From positions 186,001 through 250,000 of the forward strand of contig NZ_BQID01000008.1 in NCBI RefSeq assembly GCF_021602345.1: 64,000 nucleotides of DNA. The letters are read 5' to 3'. The notes beneath the pieces were generated by a model. The model was given only the letters and a program-made list of their open reading frames with translations. It did no database searches and was not told where the DNA came from. The stretch comes from Pseudomonas pharyngis. GTDB taxonomy: Bacteria; Pseudomonadota; Gammaproteobacteria; Pseudomonadales; Pseudomonadaceae. The position numbers and the translations under genes were made by a program. Of the stretch, positions 9,086 to 17,190 are shown in pieces. Numbering within the stretch: the first letter of the stretch is position 1; the number at the start of each line of letters is the position of its first letter.

Positions 9086-9568
9086 TCAGTTGCCCTCGGC
9101 AAACTCCCGCAATACCTTGCCATCCATGCGGTAACGCACCCACTCTTCCTGCGGCTGGGCACCAAGGGATTTGTAGAATTCGATGGCCGGGGTGTTCCAG
9201 TCCAGCACGCTCCATTCGAAGCGGCCGCAGTCGTTGGCGCAGGCGATTTTCGCGAGGTGGCGCAGCAGGGTTTTACCGGCGCCACCGCCCCGTTGTTCCG
9301 GGGTGATGTAGAGGTCTTCGAGGTACAGGCAGTTGCTGCCCAGCCAGGTCGAATAGCTGAAGAAGAACACCGCAAAACCGATTGGCAAGCCGTCGCGCAG
9401 GCAGATCAGGCCATGGGCCGTGGCGCCTTCGCTGAACAGGCTGCGTTCGATGTCGGCAACACTGGCGATGACTTCGTGACGGGCCTTTTCGAAGTCTGCA
9501 AGTTCAGTGATGAACGCGAGGATTTGCGGTGCATCGCTGGGGGTCGCCGGGCGGATTTCGATCGTCAT
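9086..9568 (-). CDS. GNAT family N-acetyltransferase
   Basis: This 160-residue single-domain GCN5-related acetyltransferase has the acetyl-CoA pyrophosphate loop visible as ITPEQRGGGAGKTLL. The preceding LYLEDLYI strand and the C-terminal NTPAIEFYKSLGAQPQEEW are typical of the diamine acetyltransferase-like branch, which acetylates polyamines or small amines. I chose ATG 9568 (MTIEIRPATPSD) because the fold begins there; the 24 codons upstream to 9640 have no family match. The gene stands alone, diverging from the HD-domain gene. The substrate is unknown. Confidence 0.92.
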   Translation of the reverse strand: MTIEIRPATPSDAPQILAFITELADFEKARHEVIASVADIERSLFSEGATAHGLICLRDGLPIGFAVFFFSYSTWLGSNCLYLEDLYITPEQRGGGAGKTLLRHLAKIACANDCGRFEWSVLDWNTPAIEFYKSLGAQPQEEWVRYRMDGKVLREFAEGN

Positions 9569-9685
9569 GGACGGGCCTTGTCGGAAAAAGGAAAACGCCA
9601 TACTAAGGCGGCGCGCGGCGCTCGTCACATGGCAAAGCAAACACTACCCTCCCACAGGGATTTTTGACTGGTCTGAAGGATTTTC

Positions 9686-10348
9686 ATGAACGCATTCGAA
9701 CCACTGGCCTCACTCGCCGCCGAACTGCTGCCCCACGCGCTGGAACCGTCGGAAGACGGCGCTCATGATCTGTCGCATCTGCAACGGGTCTGGCACAACG
9801 CGCGCACCTTGCAGGCCGACGAAGGCGGCGACCTTGAAGTGCTGCTCGCGGCCGTGCTGCTGCACGATTGTGTGGCGGTGGAAAAGAACTCGCCGCTGCG
9901 CTCACAGGCATCGCGTCTGGCCGCGGAAAAAGCCTCGAAGGTGCTGGCGAACATGCATTGGTCCGAAGCCAATATCGACGCTGTCACCCACGCCATCGAG
10001 GCCCACAGCTTTTCCGCCAACATCGCCCCGCTCACCCTCGAAGCGCGACTGGTGCAGGACGCCGACCGTCTCGACTCCCTCGGCATGCTCGGCGTCGCCC
10101 GCACCTTTTACACCGCCGGACGCATGGGCAGCGCGCTGTACGACCCGCACGATCCCGAGGCCCGGGAAAGGGACTACGACGACAAGCGATTCTGCCTCGA
10201 CCATTTCCAGACCAAACTGCTGCACCTCGCCGACGGATTCCAGACCGTTGCCGGCCAACGTCTGGCACAGCTCCGTCATCAACGCCTGAAAGGTTTCATG
10301 GACCAATTCAAGGAAGAGATCGGCCTCGAAAGCGCTCAGCCCTTCTGA
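9686..10348 (+). CDS. HD-domain phosphohydrolase
   Basis: This 220-residue protein of the YedJ-like HD superfamily has metal ligands H31 (in HDLSHLQRV), the H60-D61 pair in LLHDCVAVE and D125 in QDADRLDSLG. Such proteins are metal-dependent phosphohydrolases, usually of nucleotides; the substrate cannot be told from sequence. It starts at ATG 9686, with AAGGATTTTC upstream as a possible ribosome-binding site. It is a single-gene unit. Confidence 0.9.
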   Translation: MNAFEPLASLAAELLPHALEPSEDGAHDLSHLQRVWHNARTLQADEGGDLEVLLAAVLLHDCVAVEKNSPLRSQASRLAAEKASKVLANMHWSEANIDAVTHAIEAHSFSANIAPLTLEARLVQDADRLDSLGMLGVARTFYTAGRMGSALYDPHDPEARERDYDDKRFCLDHFQTKLLHLADGFQTVAGQRLAQLRHQRLKGFMDQFKEEIGLESAQPF

Positions 10349-10430
10349 ACCGTTCGTCGATCATCAGGCACCAATCTTTCACTAGGGCAGACCAAAAGGA
10401 GGTAAGGATTTCAATCACTGGAGACACCCT

Positions 10431-10775
10431 ATGATCTCGTCAAGGTTGACTGCGCTCGTATTCGCTACCCTCCTCAGCCCGGCGGTATTCGCCGCCTCGA
10501 CTACCGCCGCCGGTACCGGGCCGACCGATCCGGTTACCCAGCCAAGAGCACCCGCCATCAACAGTGCCCCCGGTATGAATACCGACGGTTCGGGTGTACC
10601 GCTGATCAATCAGCCACCCGCCACCGGAACCGATCCTCGCACTCAAGGCAGCGATCCCGGGCGCCAGGGCGGCATGAACACCCCCGACTCTCCGGCTGCC
10701 CCCGACAACGCCGGTCCCGGCGTCGGCTCGAAAACCACCACGGGTGGTTCGGGCTCTGAAGGCGCAGGACAGTGA
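10431..10775 (+). CDS. Small secreted Gly/Pro/Thr-rich protein of unknown function
   Basis: I do not recognise this 114-residue protein. Residues 1-21 form a clear Sec signal peptide ending at AVFAA. The mature part is low-complexity, rich in G, P, T and S, with no cysteine and no predicted helix, so it is probably disordered in the periplasm. The ribosome-binding site CTGGAGACACCCT precedes the ATG. It is followed by two more small genes on the same strand at 10828 and 11171, an arrangement typical of small stress or stationary-phase genes; that reading is inference. Confidence 0.72.
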   Translation: MISSRLTALVFATLLSPAVFAASTTAAGTGPTDPVTQPRAPAINSAPGMNTDGSGVPLINQPPATGTDPRTQGSDPGRQGGMNTPDSPAAPDNAGPGVGSKTTTGGSGSEGAGQ

Positions 10776-10827
10776 TCCGTGCTTCATCCACGCAACGTGT
10801 CTTATCCACTTCCCTGAAGAGGTAACC

Positions 10828-11082
10828 ATGAACGTCGATAAAAACCTGGAAAAAGAAGTCCTCACCCGCCTGTTGCATGCCCACCCAAGCGGCCTCGGCA
10901 AAGAGGTTCTGGACAATTATCGCGGCGAGAAAGTCGTGGCCAGTGCCCTCGCCGCATTGCAGGAGCGTGGACTGATTCACCACGGACACATCACTTGCAA
11001 TGAAGCGGGAGAGCATTCGCTGAATCTGCCGATCAAGCTCAGCGCTGCGGGTGTGGAAGCGGCGCGTAAACTCGATACCTGA
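10828..11082 (+). CDS. Small hypothetical protein, possible winged-helix fold
   Basis: This 84-residue protein is not from a family I can name. ATG 10828 is preceded by GAAGAGGTAACC, a good ribosome-binding site, so I reject the longer frame from 10744, which overlaps the end of the upstream gene. The pattern EVLTRLLHAHPSGLGKEVL then VVASALAALQERGLI resembles the helix-helix-wing start of a small winged-helix domain, ending in LSAAGVEAARKL. This is a structural guess only. Confidence 0.75.
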   Translation: MNVDKNLEKEVLTRLLHAHPSGLGKEVLDNYRGEKVVASALAALQERGLIHHGHITCNEAGEHSLNLPIKLSAAGVEAARKLDT

Positions 11083-11170
11083 CGCTTGCGGTCACTGGCG
11101 CAGGCAGTGTTCGAATGCATTGCCTGCGCCGGTTCATACCGAGATTCATCCAACCACCAGGAGACTCGCC

Positions 11171-11551
11171 ATGCCTCGTGGAAGCAAAGCCAAATACACT
11201 GAAGAACAGAAGCGCAAAGCCGAACACATCGAAGACAGCTATCAGAACAAAGGGATGTCCAAGGACGAAGCCGAGGCCCGCGCTTGGGCGACAGTGAACA
11301 AACAGTCCGGCGGCGGCGAGAAGGCCGGAGGTTCCGGGCGTCGGAAACCGGCCAGTGCCAAGGCCGAGGATCGCAAGGAATCAGCGCGGCGCGCGGCGGT
11401 GAGTCGTGAGGGACATTCGCGCGACAGCAAGGCTTCACGCGAAGTGCAGACGGTCGACAGCCTGCGCAAGGAGGCCCGGGAGCGGAAGATTCCCGGGCGT
11501 TCGTCGATGCGTAAAGATGAGTTGATTGCGGCATTGCGCAGAGCCGGCTAG
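11171..11551 (+). CDS. Small basic protein with C-terminal Rho_N/SAP-like domain
   Basis: This 126-residue, very Lys/Arg-rich protein starts at ATG 11171. The N-terminal MPRGSKAKYTEEQKRKAEHI segment and the KGMSKDEAEARAWATVNK motif are typical of proteins annotated as plasmid-stabilization or Rho-termination-factor-like in Pseudomonas. The C-terminal 35 residues (SLRKEARERKI.GRSSMRKDELIAALR) match the Rho N-terminal/SAP helix-extension-helix fold, which binds nucleic acid. The middle is disordered. A DNA-associated stress role is plausible but unproven, and the plasmid-stabilization label is historical. Confidence 0.85.
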   Translation: MPRGSKAKYTEEQKRKAEHIEDSYQNKGMSKDEAEARAWATVNKQSGGGEKAGGSGRRKPASAKAEDRKESARRAAVSREGHSRDSKASREVQTVDSLRKEARERKIPGRSSMRKDELIAALRRAG

Positions 11552-11611
11552 GTCCAGACTGGATATAACGGCTGAAGGCCTTATCGCTGGCAAGCCAGCG
11601 ATTGCGATCGT

Positions 11612-12547
11612 TCAGTCAGTGCATTTTTTGCTGATCAGCACATCAACCTCGGCAGTGCCAGGAGCGGTCGCCGGGCCCCACCGAGTGACCGCTAACGCAG
11701 CCGCAGCGTTGGCGCGCCTTGCGGCTTCGTGAGCGGCCAGTCCTTGCGCCAGTCCAGCGACGAACACGCCGGCATGCGCATCGCCCGCGCCGTTGCTGTC
11801 CACTGCCTGCACCTTGAAACCTGGCACATGCTGACGTTCACCGCGCTGGTGAATCCAGCAACCCTGCGGACCGTCGCGCACGACCATCAGCACCTCCGGC
11901 GGCAGGTGCACGGCCAAGCGGTCCAGCGCGGTTTCGATGTCCGCCACGCCAGTGAAACGCAGCGCCTCGACGCTGTTGCTGGTCCACACATCGATGCGCG
12001 GCAGCAACGCCTGCATCATCGGTGAGTCCGGCGATTCCACCAGCGGGCCCGGATCGAACACCACATTGATCGTCTTCGGCAGCGCCAGCGTCCAGTCCAG
12101 CAACGCCTGGGCCTTGCCGCTGTGCAGCAGGCTGTAGCCGCTGACGTAGACATAGTCCCCCGCTTCGGCGGCAACGCTGTTCAGCTCCGTCTCCGTCACT
12201 TCACCTTCAGCGCCGATGTAGGAAATGAAACTGCGCTCGGCCGACGCATCGGTCAGCGCCACGCAGATGCCGGTGTCGCGTTCTGCAGGCTGGTCGATGC
12301 CAATGCGGATGCCTTCGGCATTCATCGCCTGCCGCGCCAGATCACCGAAACGCCCGTTACCGTGGCGACCCAGGTAGACCACCGGCAAGCCGTTACGCGC
12401 GGCGGCAGCCATCACATTGAAGCCGCCGCCGGCTTCGAAACTGGCGGACTGCGCCAGCACGTCGCCGCCGATCTGCGGCAGCGCATCCACGGCCATGACC
12501 AGGTCGATGATGACCTGGCCGGTGTGCAACATCTTAGGCATGAGCAT
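11612..12547 (-). CDS. PfkB (ribokinase) family carbohydrate kinase
   Basis: This 311-residue kinase has both PfkB signatures: the sugar-binding GGGFNVMAAAARNG near residue 40 and the catalytic loop DSNGAGDAHAG with its aspartate base. Ribokinase-type enzymes phosphorylate ribose, nucleosides or related sugars. Its start overlaps the end of the permease gene by 8-14 bp (ATG at 12547 or 12541), so the two are translationally coupled. With the upstream permease, ADP-ribosylglycohydrolase-family enzyme and GntR gene it looks like the last step of a nucleoside or ribosyl salvage route. The substrate is unknown. Confidence 0.9.
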   Translation of the reverse strand: MLMPKMLHTGQVIIDLVMAVDALPQIGGDVLAQSASFEAGGGFNVMAAAARNGLPVVYLGRHGNGRFGDLARQAMNAEGIRIGIDQPAERDTGICVALTDASAERSFISYIGAEGEVTETELNSVAAEAGDYVYVSGYSLLHSGKAQALLDWTLALPKTINVVFDPGPLVESPDSPMMQALLPRIDVWTSNSVEALRFTGVADIETALDRLAVHLPPEVLMVVRDGPQGCWIHQRGERQHVPGFKVQAVDSNGAGDAHAGVFVAGLAQGLAAHEAARRANAAAALAVTRWGPATAPGTAEVDVLISKKCTD

Positions 12548-14000
12548 TCTCGGATTGCGCAGCGCGGCGATCTCTCGCCCCGCCGAGTACGAAGTAAATG
12601 CCGCCGGCGACCACGAACGTCACGATCCAGCCGAGGCCGTTATGGCCCAGCCAGGAGTCGGACAGGAAGCCCTTGAACCAGACATTTTCAGCCGTGGTGC
12701 CGATGGTGGTGAAACTGAAGCCCAGCACGATGGCGATCGCCCACGCGCCGAATGCGCGCCACTCGATGCCGCCGCTGTACCAATAGGCGCTGCTCGGGCT
12801 GACGTCGAGCAGATCCTTCGGGCTGTAGTAGTGACGGTGAATCAGGTCGACCACGAAGATCCCGACCCACGCGGTGATCGGCACCGCCAGCAGGGAAATG
12901 AAGGTAATGAACGGGCCGTAGAAACTGTCGGCGATCAGCATGAAATAGATCGAACCGGCGAAGATCGCCACGATGTCGACCACCACCGCGTACACGCGCT
13001 TGACCTTCAGGCCGAGGGTCAGCGTGGTCAGGCCGGCGGAGTACACCGACAGGTTGTTCGACAGCAGCAGGCCACCGAATGCGGTGATCAGGTACGGCAC
13101 GGCCATCCAGGTCGGCAGCATGTCGCGGATCGCCACGATCGGATCAGTCGCCGATGCCAGGTCGTTGTTGCCCACCGAGAGCAGGCCGCCGAGGGTGATC
13201 AGCAGCACCAGCGGAATCCCCGCGCCGAACGCCGCCGAAGCCACCAGACGCACGGCTTTGACGCTGCGATGCTGATAGCGCGACATGTCGGCGCCAGCAT
13301 TCGCCCAGCCGATCCCGGTGCCGGCGGCCATGGTGCCGATGCCGATGATCATCGCGCTCATCGGCGCCGGCGTGGCGTTGAACACCGCGCTCCAGTCGAT
13401 GGTCGCGCAGAGGAAGCCGCCGACCAGAATGTTCAGCGCACCGAACACGTAGGTGGCCCACTTCTGGATCACCAGCAACGTGGCGTGGCCGAGGCCGGAT
13501 ACCGACAGGGTCAGCAGCACGAAAATCGCGATGAAGATCAGGGTCAGCACCGGCGCGCTTTTGGCTTCCACCGGCGACCCGAACAGGATAGAGCACAACG
13601 ACAGCAGCACGAACGCGGCGGTGGTGGTGTTGACGGTTTCCCAGCCCAGGCGCGACATCAGCGACACCAGCGTCGGACCGATATTACCGCGCACACCGAA
13701 GATCGCTCGCGACAGGGTCAGGCTCGGCGCACGACCGCGACGGCCGGCAATCGAGATGATCCCCACCACCGCGAACGAACCGGCAGCGCCGAGGATCGCG
13801 ACGATGATCGCCTGCCAGATCGCCAGGCCGCGAAACGCAACCAGCGTGGCGCCCAGCGGCAGGCCGAGGATGGAAATGTTGGCCGCGAACCAGACCCAGA
13901 ACAGTTGCAGTGGATGGCCGTTGCACTCGCCTTCCGGCACCGGTTCGATGCCCCGGGTTTCCAGTTGCCCGGCGCTTTGTCCGGCGTTCGATGAACTCAT
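12534..14000 (-). CDS. Cytosine/purine permease family transporter (NCS1 type)
   Basis: This 488-residue integral membrane protein of the NCS1 nucleobase:cation symporter family should have about 12 helices. Family features are the N-terminal GIEPVPEGE.NGHPLQLFWVWFAANISIL segment and GIGWANAGADMSRYQ in the middle. Members import cytosine, purines, allantoin, hydantoins or nucleosides. It overlaps the kinase gene and lies 217 bp after the ADP-ribosylglycohydrolase-like gene, separated by a REP pair. The presence of a kinase and a glycohydrolase suggests a ribosylated substrate; that is inference. Confidence 0.92.
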   Translation of the reverse strand: MSSSNAGQSAGQLETRGIEPVPEGECNGHPLQLFWVWFAANISILGLPLGATLVAFRGLAIWQAIIVAILGAAGSFAVVGIISIAGRRGRAPSLTLSRAIFGVRGNIGPTLVSLMSRLGWETVNTTTAAFVLLSLCSILFGSPVEAKSAPVLTLIFIAIFVLLTLSVSGLGHATLLVIQKWATYVFGALNILVGGFLCATIDWSAVFNATPAPMSAMIIGIGTMAAGTGIGWANAGADMSRYQHRSVKAVRLVASAAFGAGIPLVLLITLGGLLSVGNNDLASATDPIVAIRDMLPTWMAVPYLITAFGGLLLSNNLSVYSAGLTTLTLGLKVKRVYAVVVDIVAIFAGSIYFMLIADSFYGPFITFISLLAVPITAWVGIFVVDLIHRHYYSPKDLLDVSPSSAYWYSGGIEWRAFGAWAIAIVLGFSFTTIGTTAENVWFKGFLSDSWLGHNGLGWIVTFVVAGGIYFVLGGARDRRAAQSENAHA

Positions 14001-14126
14001 GAAAAATGCTCCTGTTTGCCTTTATTGTGGTTGTGGCAATGACGCAGAACGACAAGAAATCCCGGCCTTCCTGGGCCTGTCTGCGCGATCCATTGCGGGT
14101 GAATATTCAGGGTTTGTGGTGCGTCC

Positions 14127-14196
14127 ATCGCGAGCAGGCTCGCTCCCACAGGGATAACGCCGTACTTGTGGGAGCGAGCTTGCTCCGGGCGGCGAT
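14127..14196. repeat. REP-type inverted pair (BIME)
   Basis: The arms ATCGCGAGCAGGCTCGCTCC and, in opposite orientation, GGGAGCGAGCTTGCTCC face each other across about 20 bp, with imperfect matching at the outer end. This is the Pseudomonas GCGAGC palindrome class also seen at 24028-24091. It separates the ADP-ribosylglycohydrolase-like gene from the permease and may uncouple their mRNA levels. Confidence 0.85.
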
Positions 14197-14217
14197 CCGA
14201 CGATGGCGTCAGTTCAA

Positions 14218-15216
14218 TCAGCGCAAGGCCAACAGCCCTGTCACCAACGGTTCCAGCTCCAGACCATTGACGGCCTTCACCGTCTCGATCATCGGCGCCG
14301 GCCAGCTCTGCAGGCCCAGGCAGGCCCCGAGCATGGCGCCGAGAATCGCGGCGATGGTGTCAGTGTCGCCACCGAGGCTCGCGGCCATGCACAGCGCATC
14401 GAACGGCGTCATTTCACCGACCGCGACTTGCTGCGCGAGGGCGAATGACACCACTACCGACTCCTGCGAAGCCACCGAAGTGCCGATCACGTCGTACAGC
14501 AGATCCGCGAGCAACACCGGGTCGCTCTCGACACTGATGCTGCGCGCCCAACTGATCCGCGAGGCGATGCGCCCGCCCGCCACCCAGTGTCCGTGCGATT
14601 CTGCTTGCTGGGCGATCTGCTGGCCGAGGTTCAGCGCCTCACCCAGATCCAGACCGTTGATGCCGGCCGAGACCACCGCCGCCACCGCCGCCGCGCTGGA
14701 AATCCCCAGCGTGGTGTTGTGAGTGACCTGACAGGCCTGCACCACCGCCGCGATAAAGCGCTCGGGGTCGGCGACATCCGCCGCGATGCCCACCGGGGTG
14801 ATACGCATCGCGGCGCCATTGGTGGTGCCGTAGCGCCCGGCCTCTTCCGGCGAGTGGCCGGCGAGGATCATTTCAATCGCACGCTTGGTCGACGGGCCGA
14901 GCAAGTCCTGCGAGCCCTTGGCCTGCATCTCGGCTTCCCATTCGATCAACCGTTGCGCGAGCACCGCCGGTTCGATCCGGCCCTTGCCTGCGACCAGCAA
15001 CTCGCCGACCAGAATCGCCTGTTCGGTGTCATCGGTGATCGAGCCCTTGGGCATGTTCGCGGCAATCGGCTGCAAGGGCCCGGCGTCCTGTAGATCGGTG
15101 ATCTGGCCGAAGCGCTGCTTGATGGTTTCGCGGTTCAGGGATTGGGTCGGCATGCCCAGCGCGTCGCCCAGGGCAAGGCCATAAAACGCGCCCAAGGCAC
15201 GGTCGAGGGCGGTCAT
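14218..15216 (-). CDS. ADP-ribosylglycohydrolase (DraG/ARH) family protein
   Basis: This 332-residue protein has all the dinuclear-magnesium motifs of the ARH/DraG fold: GLALGDALGMP near the N-terminus, ITDDTEQAIL, and GGDTDTIAAILGAMLGA near the C-terminus. Classical members remove ADP-ribose from proteins, but many bacterial paralogues sit in metabolic operons and may hydrolyse small N-glycosides. ATG 15216 overlaps the GntR stop codon (ATGA), so the longer frame to 15396 is rejected. Its neighbours (permease, PfkB kinase, GntR) favour a nucleosidase-like role over protein de-ADP-ribosylation. Confidence 0.9.
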   Translation of the reverse strand: MTALDRALGAFYGLALGDALGMPTQSLNRETIKQRFGQITDLQDAGPLQPIAANMPKGSITDDTEQAILVGELLVAGKGRIEPAVLAQRLIEWEAEMQAKGSQDLLGPSTKRAIEMILAGHSPEEAGRYGTTNGAAMRITPVGIAADVADPERFIAAVVQACQVTHNTTLGISSAAAVAAVVSAGINGLDLGEALNLGQQIAQQAESHGHWVAGGRIASRISWARSISVESDPVLLADLLYDVIGTSVASQESVVVSFALAQQVAVGEMTPFDALCMAASLGGDTDTIAAILGAMLGACLGLQSWPAPMIETVKAVNGLELEPLVTGLLALR

Positions 15217-15926
15217 TTCGATTCTCCAAATTGCAGGTGCAGACGGAAATGGACCGGGTCGAGCAGGCTTTCGACCTGTTCCATGAAACGGTTCTGCCGG
15301 TCGTAGGTGGTTCGCAGCGCCTTGAGGAACACCGTGCCTTCGGGGCGGCCGAGCAGTTCGGCGTCCACGGCGTTGAGCGGTTCGGCGCCGATCCACTGAT
15401 CGCCGCGCTCGCCGATGTAACCGTAGGCGGCCAGGGTGATGGTCAGGGAGTTATCGATCAGGCCCACTCGCGGCAGGCTTTCCAGGCCTCCGCTGGCGGG
15501 CATCAGAGAGCGTTCAAGGGACACCGCCGTGCCGTCGTTGGAACGGCGGCGACGTTCGAGAAGAATGAATTGATCGGAGCCGAAACGCGCAAGCAGATCC
15601 GCACGGGTCACGGCTTCCAGGCGCAGCACGTCGGTATTGATCATCGCCCCGCTGTCAGCCAGGGCCTGGGCCCAGCCGCTGCGCTGGTCGAGCACTACCC
15701 CGTCAAACGTGACGATGGAGCCGACCCCGCTTTGCGTGGCGATGTATTTGCGCCGTTTCAGTTCGGCCAGCGCTTCGCGCAACGTGCCACGGCTGACGTT
15801 GAATTCCTGAGCCAACTGATGCTCGCCGGGCAACAGAAAGCCGTCCTCCATGAGGCCGCTTTCGATGCGTCGGACGAGCTCGTCGACCACCCGTTGTTTT
15901 TTGTCAAATCGTACCTGTCTAATCAT
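15213..15926 (-). CDS. GntR family regulator with UTRA domain (HutC subfamily)
   Basis: This 237-residue protein has a GntR winged helix at about residues 5-70 (LAQEFNVSRGTLREALAELKRR) and a UTRA ligand-binding domain to the end. I use ATG 15926 (MIRQVRFDKKQR) rather than the in-frame TTG two codons upstream. Its stop overlaps the ADP-ribosylglycohydrolase-like gene, making it the first gene of that operon and probably its autoregulated repressor. TTTGTAC and GTACGATTTGACAAA around the start are a possible operator, which would place repression at the start codon itself. Confidence 0.92.
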   Translation of the reverse strand: MIRQVRFDKKQRVVDELVRRIESGLMEDGFLLPGEHQLAQEFNVSRGTLREALAELKRRKYIATQSGVGSIVTFDGVVLDQRSGWAQALADSGAMINTDVLRLEAVTRADLLARFGSDQFILLERRRRSNDGTAVSLERSLMPASGGLESLPRVGLIDNSLTITLAAYGYIGERGDQWIGAEPLNAVDAELLGRPEGTVFLKALRTTYDRQNRFMEQVESLLDPVHFRLHLQFGESK

Positions 15927-16018
15927 GTACAAAGTGATAACCGAAACGGGTTGGGGCGGGCAAGGGATATTTTGGGTGGGGTGACGGAAGGCGGGAAGAT
16001 CAAAAGCGCCCTCACCCT

Positions 16019-16174
16019 AGCCCTCTCCCGGAGGGAGAGGGAACTGAATGGGGGATATTCGGGAGGTACGTCGACGTGAAAAGGCTTTGCCGAATCCATA
16101 ATCGACTGGTTATTTCAGGTCGATATATAGCGCAAGACACCTCGGTCAGCTCCCTCTCCCTCCGGGAGAGGGCT
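16019..16174. repeat. Long-range 24-bp inverted repeat between gntR and araH
   Basis: A 24-bp element of the type CCCTCTCCCGGAGGGAGAGG at 16019-16042 is repeated exactly in inverted orientation at 16151-16174, 108 bp apart. Each copy is itself a near palindrome. The element class is a common Pseudomonas intergenic repeat. The pair could fold as two small hairpins or one large one and lies between two minus-strand units. Confidence 0.8.
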
Positions 16175-16209
16175 GGGCGGGCGGCGTTCCGATGAGGGAG
16201 CTTTTGATT

Positions 16210-17181
16210 TCAGCGCTGTTTCAGACGGTCAATCACCACAGCCAACAGCAGAATCGACCCACGAATCACATACTGATAAAACGTGTCGATATTCTTCAGG
16301 TTCATCGCATTCTCGATAATCGCCAGAATCAACACCCCGGCAATCACATGCCGGATCATCCCGATCCCGCCACTCAGCGACACCCCGCCCAGCACGCAAG
16401 CCGAAATCACCGTCAGCTCAAACCCTTGGCCAATCATCGGCTGACCCGACGTCATCCGCGATGCCAGAATCACCCCCGCCAACGCACCAATCACGCCATG
16501 CACCGCGAAGATGATGATCTTGGTGCGATCAACATTCACCCCCGCCAGCAACGCCGCCTCCTGGTTGCCGCCGATGGCCATGGTGTTGCGCCCGTAGGTC
16601 GTGTAGTTCAGCAGCCAACCGAAAAACAGGAAGCAGACGATGGTGATCAGGATCGGCACCGGCACACCGAACAACTGACCATTACCAAAGACGAAGAACG
16701 ACTCCTGCGAGACGCCCACCGCTTTGCCGTTGGCAAAGATGTAAGCCAGGCCACGGACGATCTGCATGGTCGCCAGCGTCGTGATCAACGCGTTGACCCG
16801 CAACTTGGCGATCACGATGCCGTTGATCAGGCCGACAATCAGGCCCATCACCAGCGCCGCGCTGACGCCGAGAAACACGCTGTTGGTGTCGCGCATCACC
16901 ACCGCCGCCACCACCCCGGCGCAGGCGATTACCGAGCCCACCGACAAGTCGAAATGTCCCGACGCCAGGCAATACAACATGGTGCACGCGGCAATCCCGG
17001 TGGTGGAAATCGCCAGGCCCAGGCCACGCATGTTCAGCGGCGAGAGGAAGTTGTCGATCAGCAAGGTGCAGGCGACAAAAATGCCCACCGCCGCCAGCAG
17101 CATCACCCAGTCATCGAGGAAGCGCCGCATATCCAGAGGTTTGCGCTCGGTCGGCAGGGTTTCGTTTTGGGTTGTCATCAT
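16210..17181 (-). CDS. araH: L-arabinose/galactose-type ABC transporter permease AraH
   Basis: This 323-residue membrane subunit of the ribose/arabinose/xylose permease family (BPD_transp_2) should have about ten helices. The family EAA-like region appears as GRNTMAIGGNQEAALLAGV. The start is ATG 17181, with GAGAGG just upstream; the earlier in-frame GTG at 17187 is less likely. It follows araG by 9 bp and forms the channel of the AraFGH importer. Substrate preference follows from AraF. Confidence 0.95.
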   Translation of the reverse strand: MMTTQNETLPTERKPLDMRRFLDDWVMLLAAVGIFVACTLLIDNFLSPLNMRGLGLAISTTGIAACTMLYCLASGHFDLSVGSVIACAGVVAAVVMRDTNSVFLGVSAALVMGLIVGLINGIVIAKLRVNALITTLATMQIVRGLAYIFANGKAVGVSQESFFVFGNGQLFGVPVPILITIVCFLFFGWLLNYTTYGRNTMAIGGNQEAALLAGVNVDRTKIIIFAVHGVIGALAGVILASRMTSGQPMIGQGFELTVISACVLGGVSLSGGIGMIRHVIAGVLILAIIENAMNLKNIDTFYQYVIRGSILLLAVVIDRLKQR

Positions 17182-17190
17182 AGTCACCTC

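Noticed and set aside
8923-9306. Plus-strand open frame across the dgo promoter
   Set aside because: It has no family similarity and crosses the inverted repeat and the GNAT gene on the other strand.
12417-13994. 525-codon open frame opposite the NCS1 permease gene
   Set aside because: It is very rich in H, R, Q and D, the typical mirror of a hydrophobic membrane protein. It also crosses the permease/kinase boundary.
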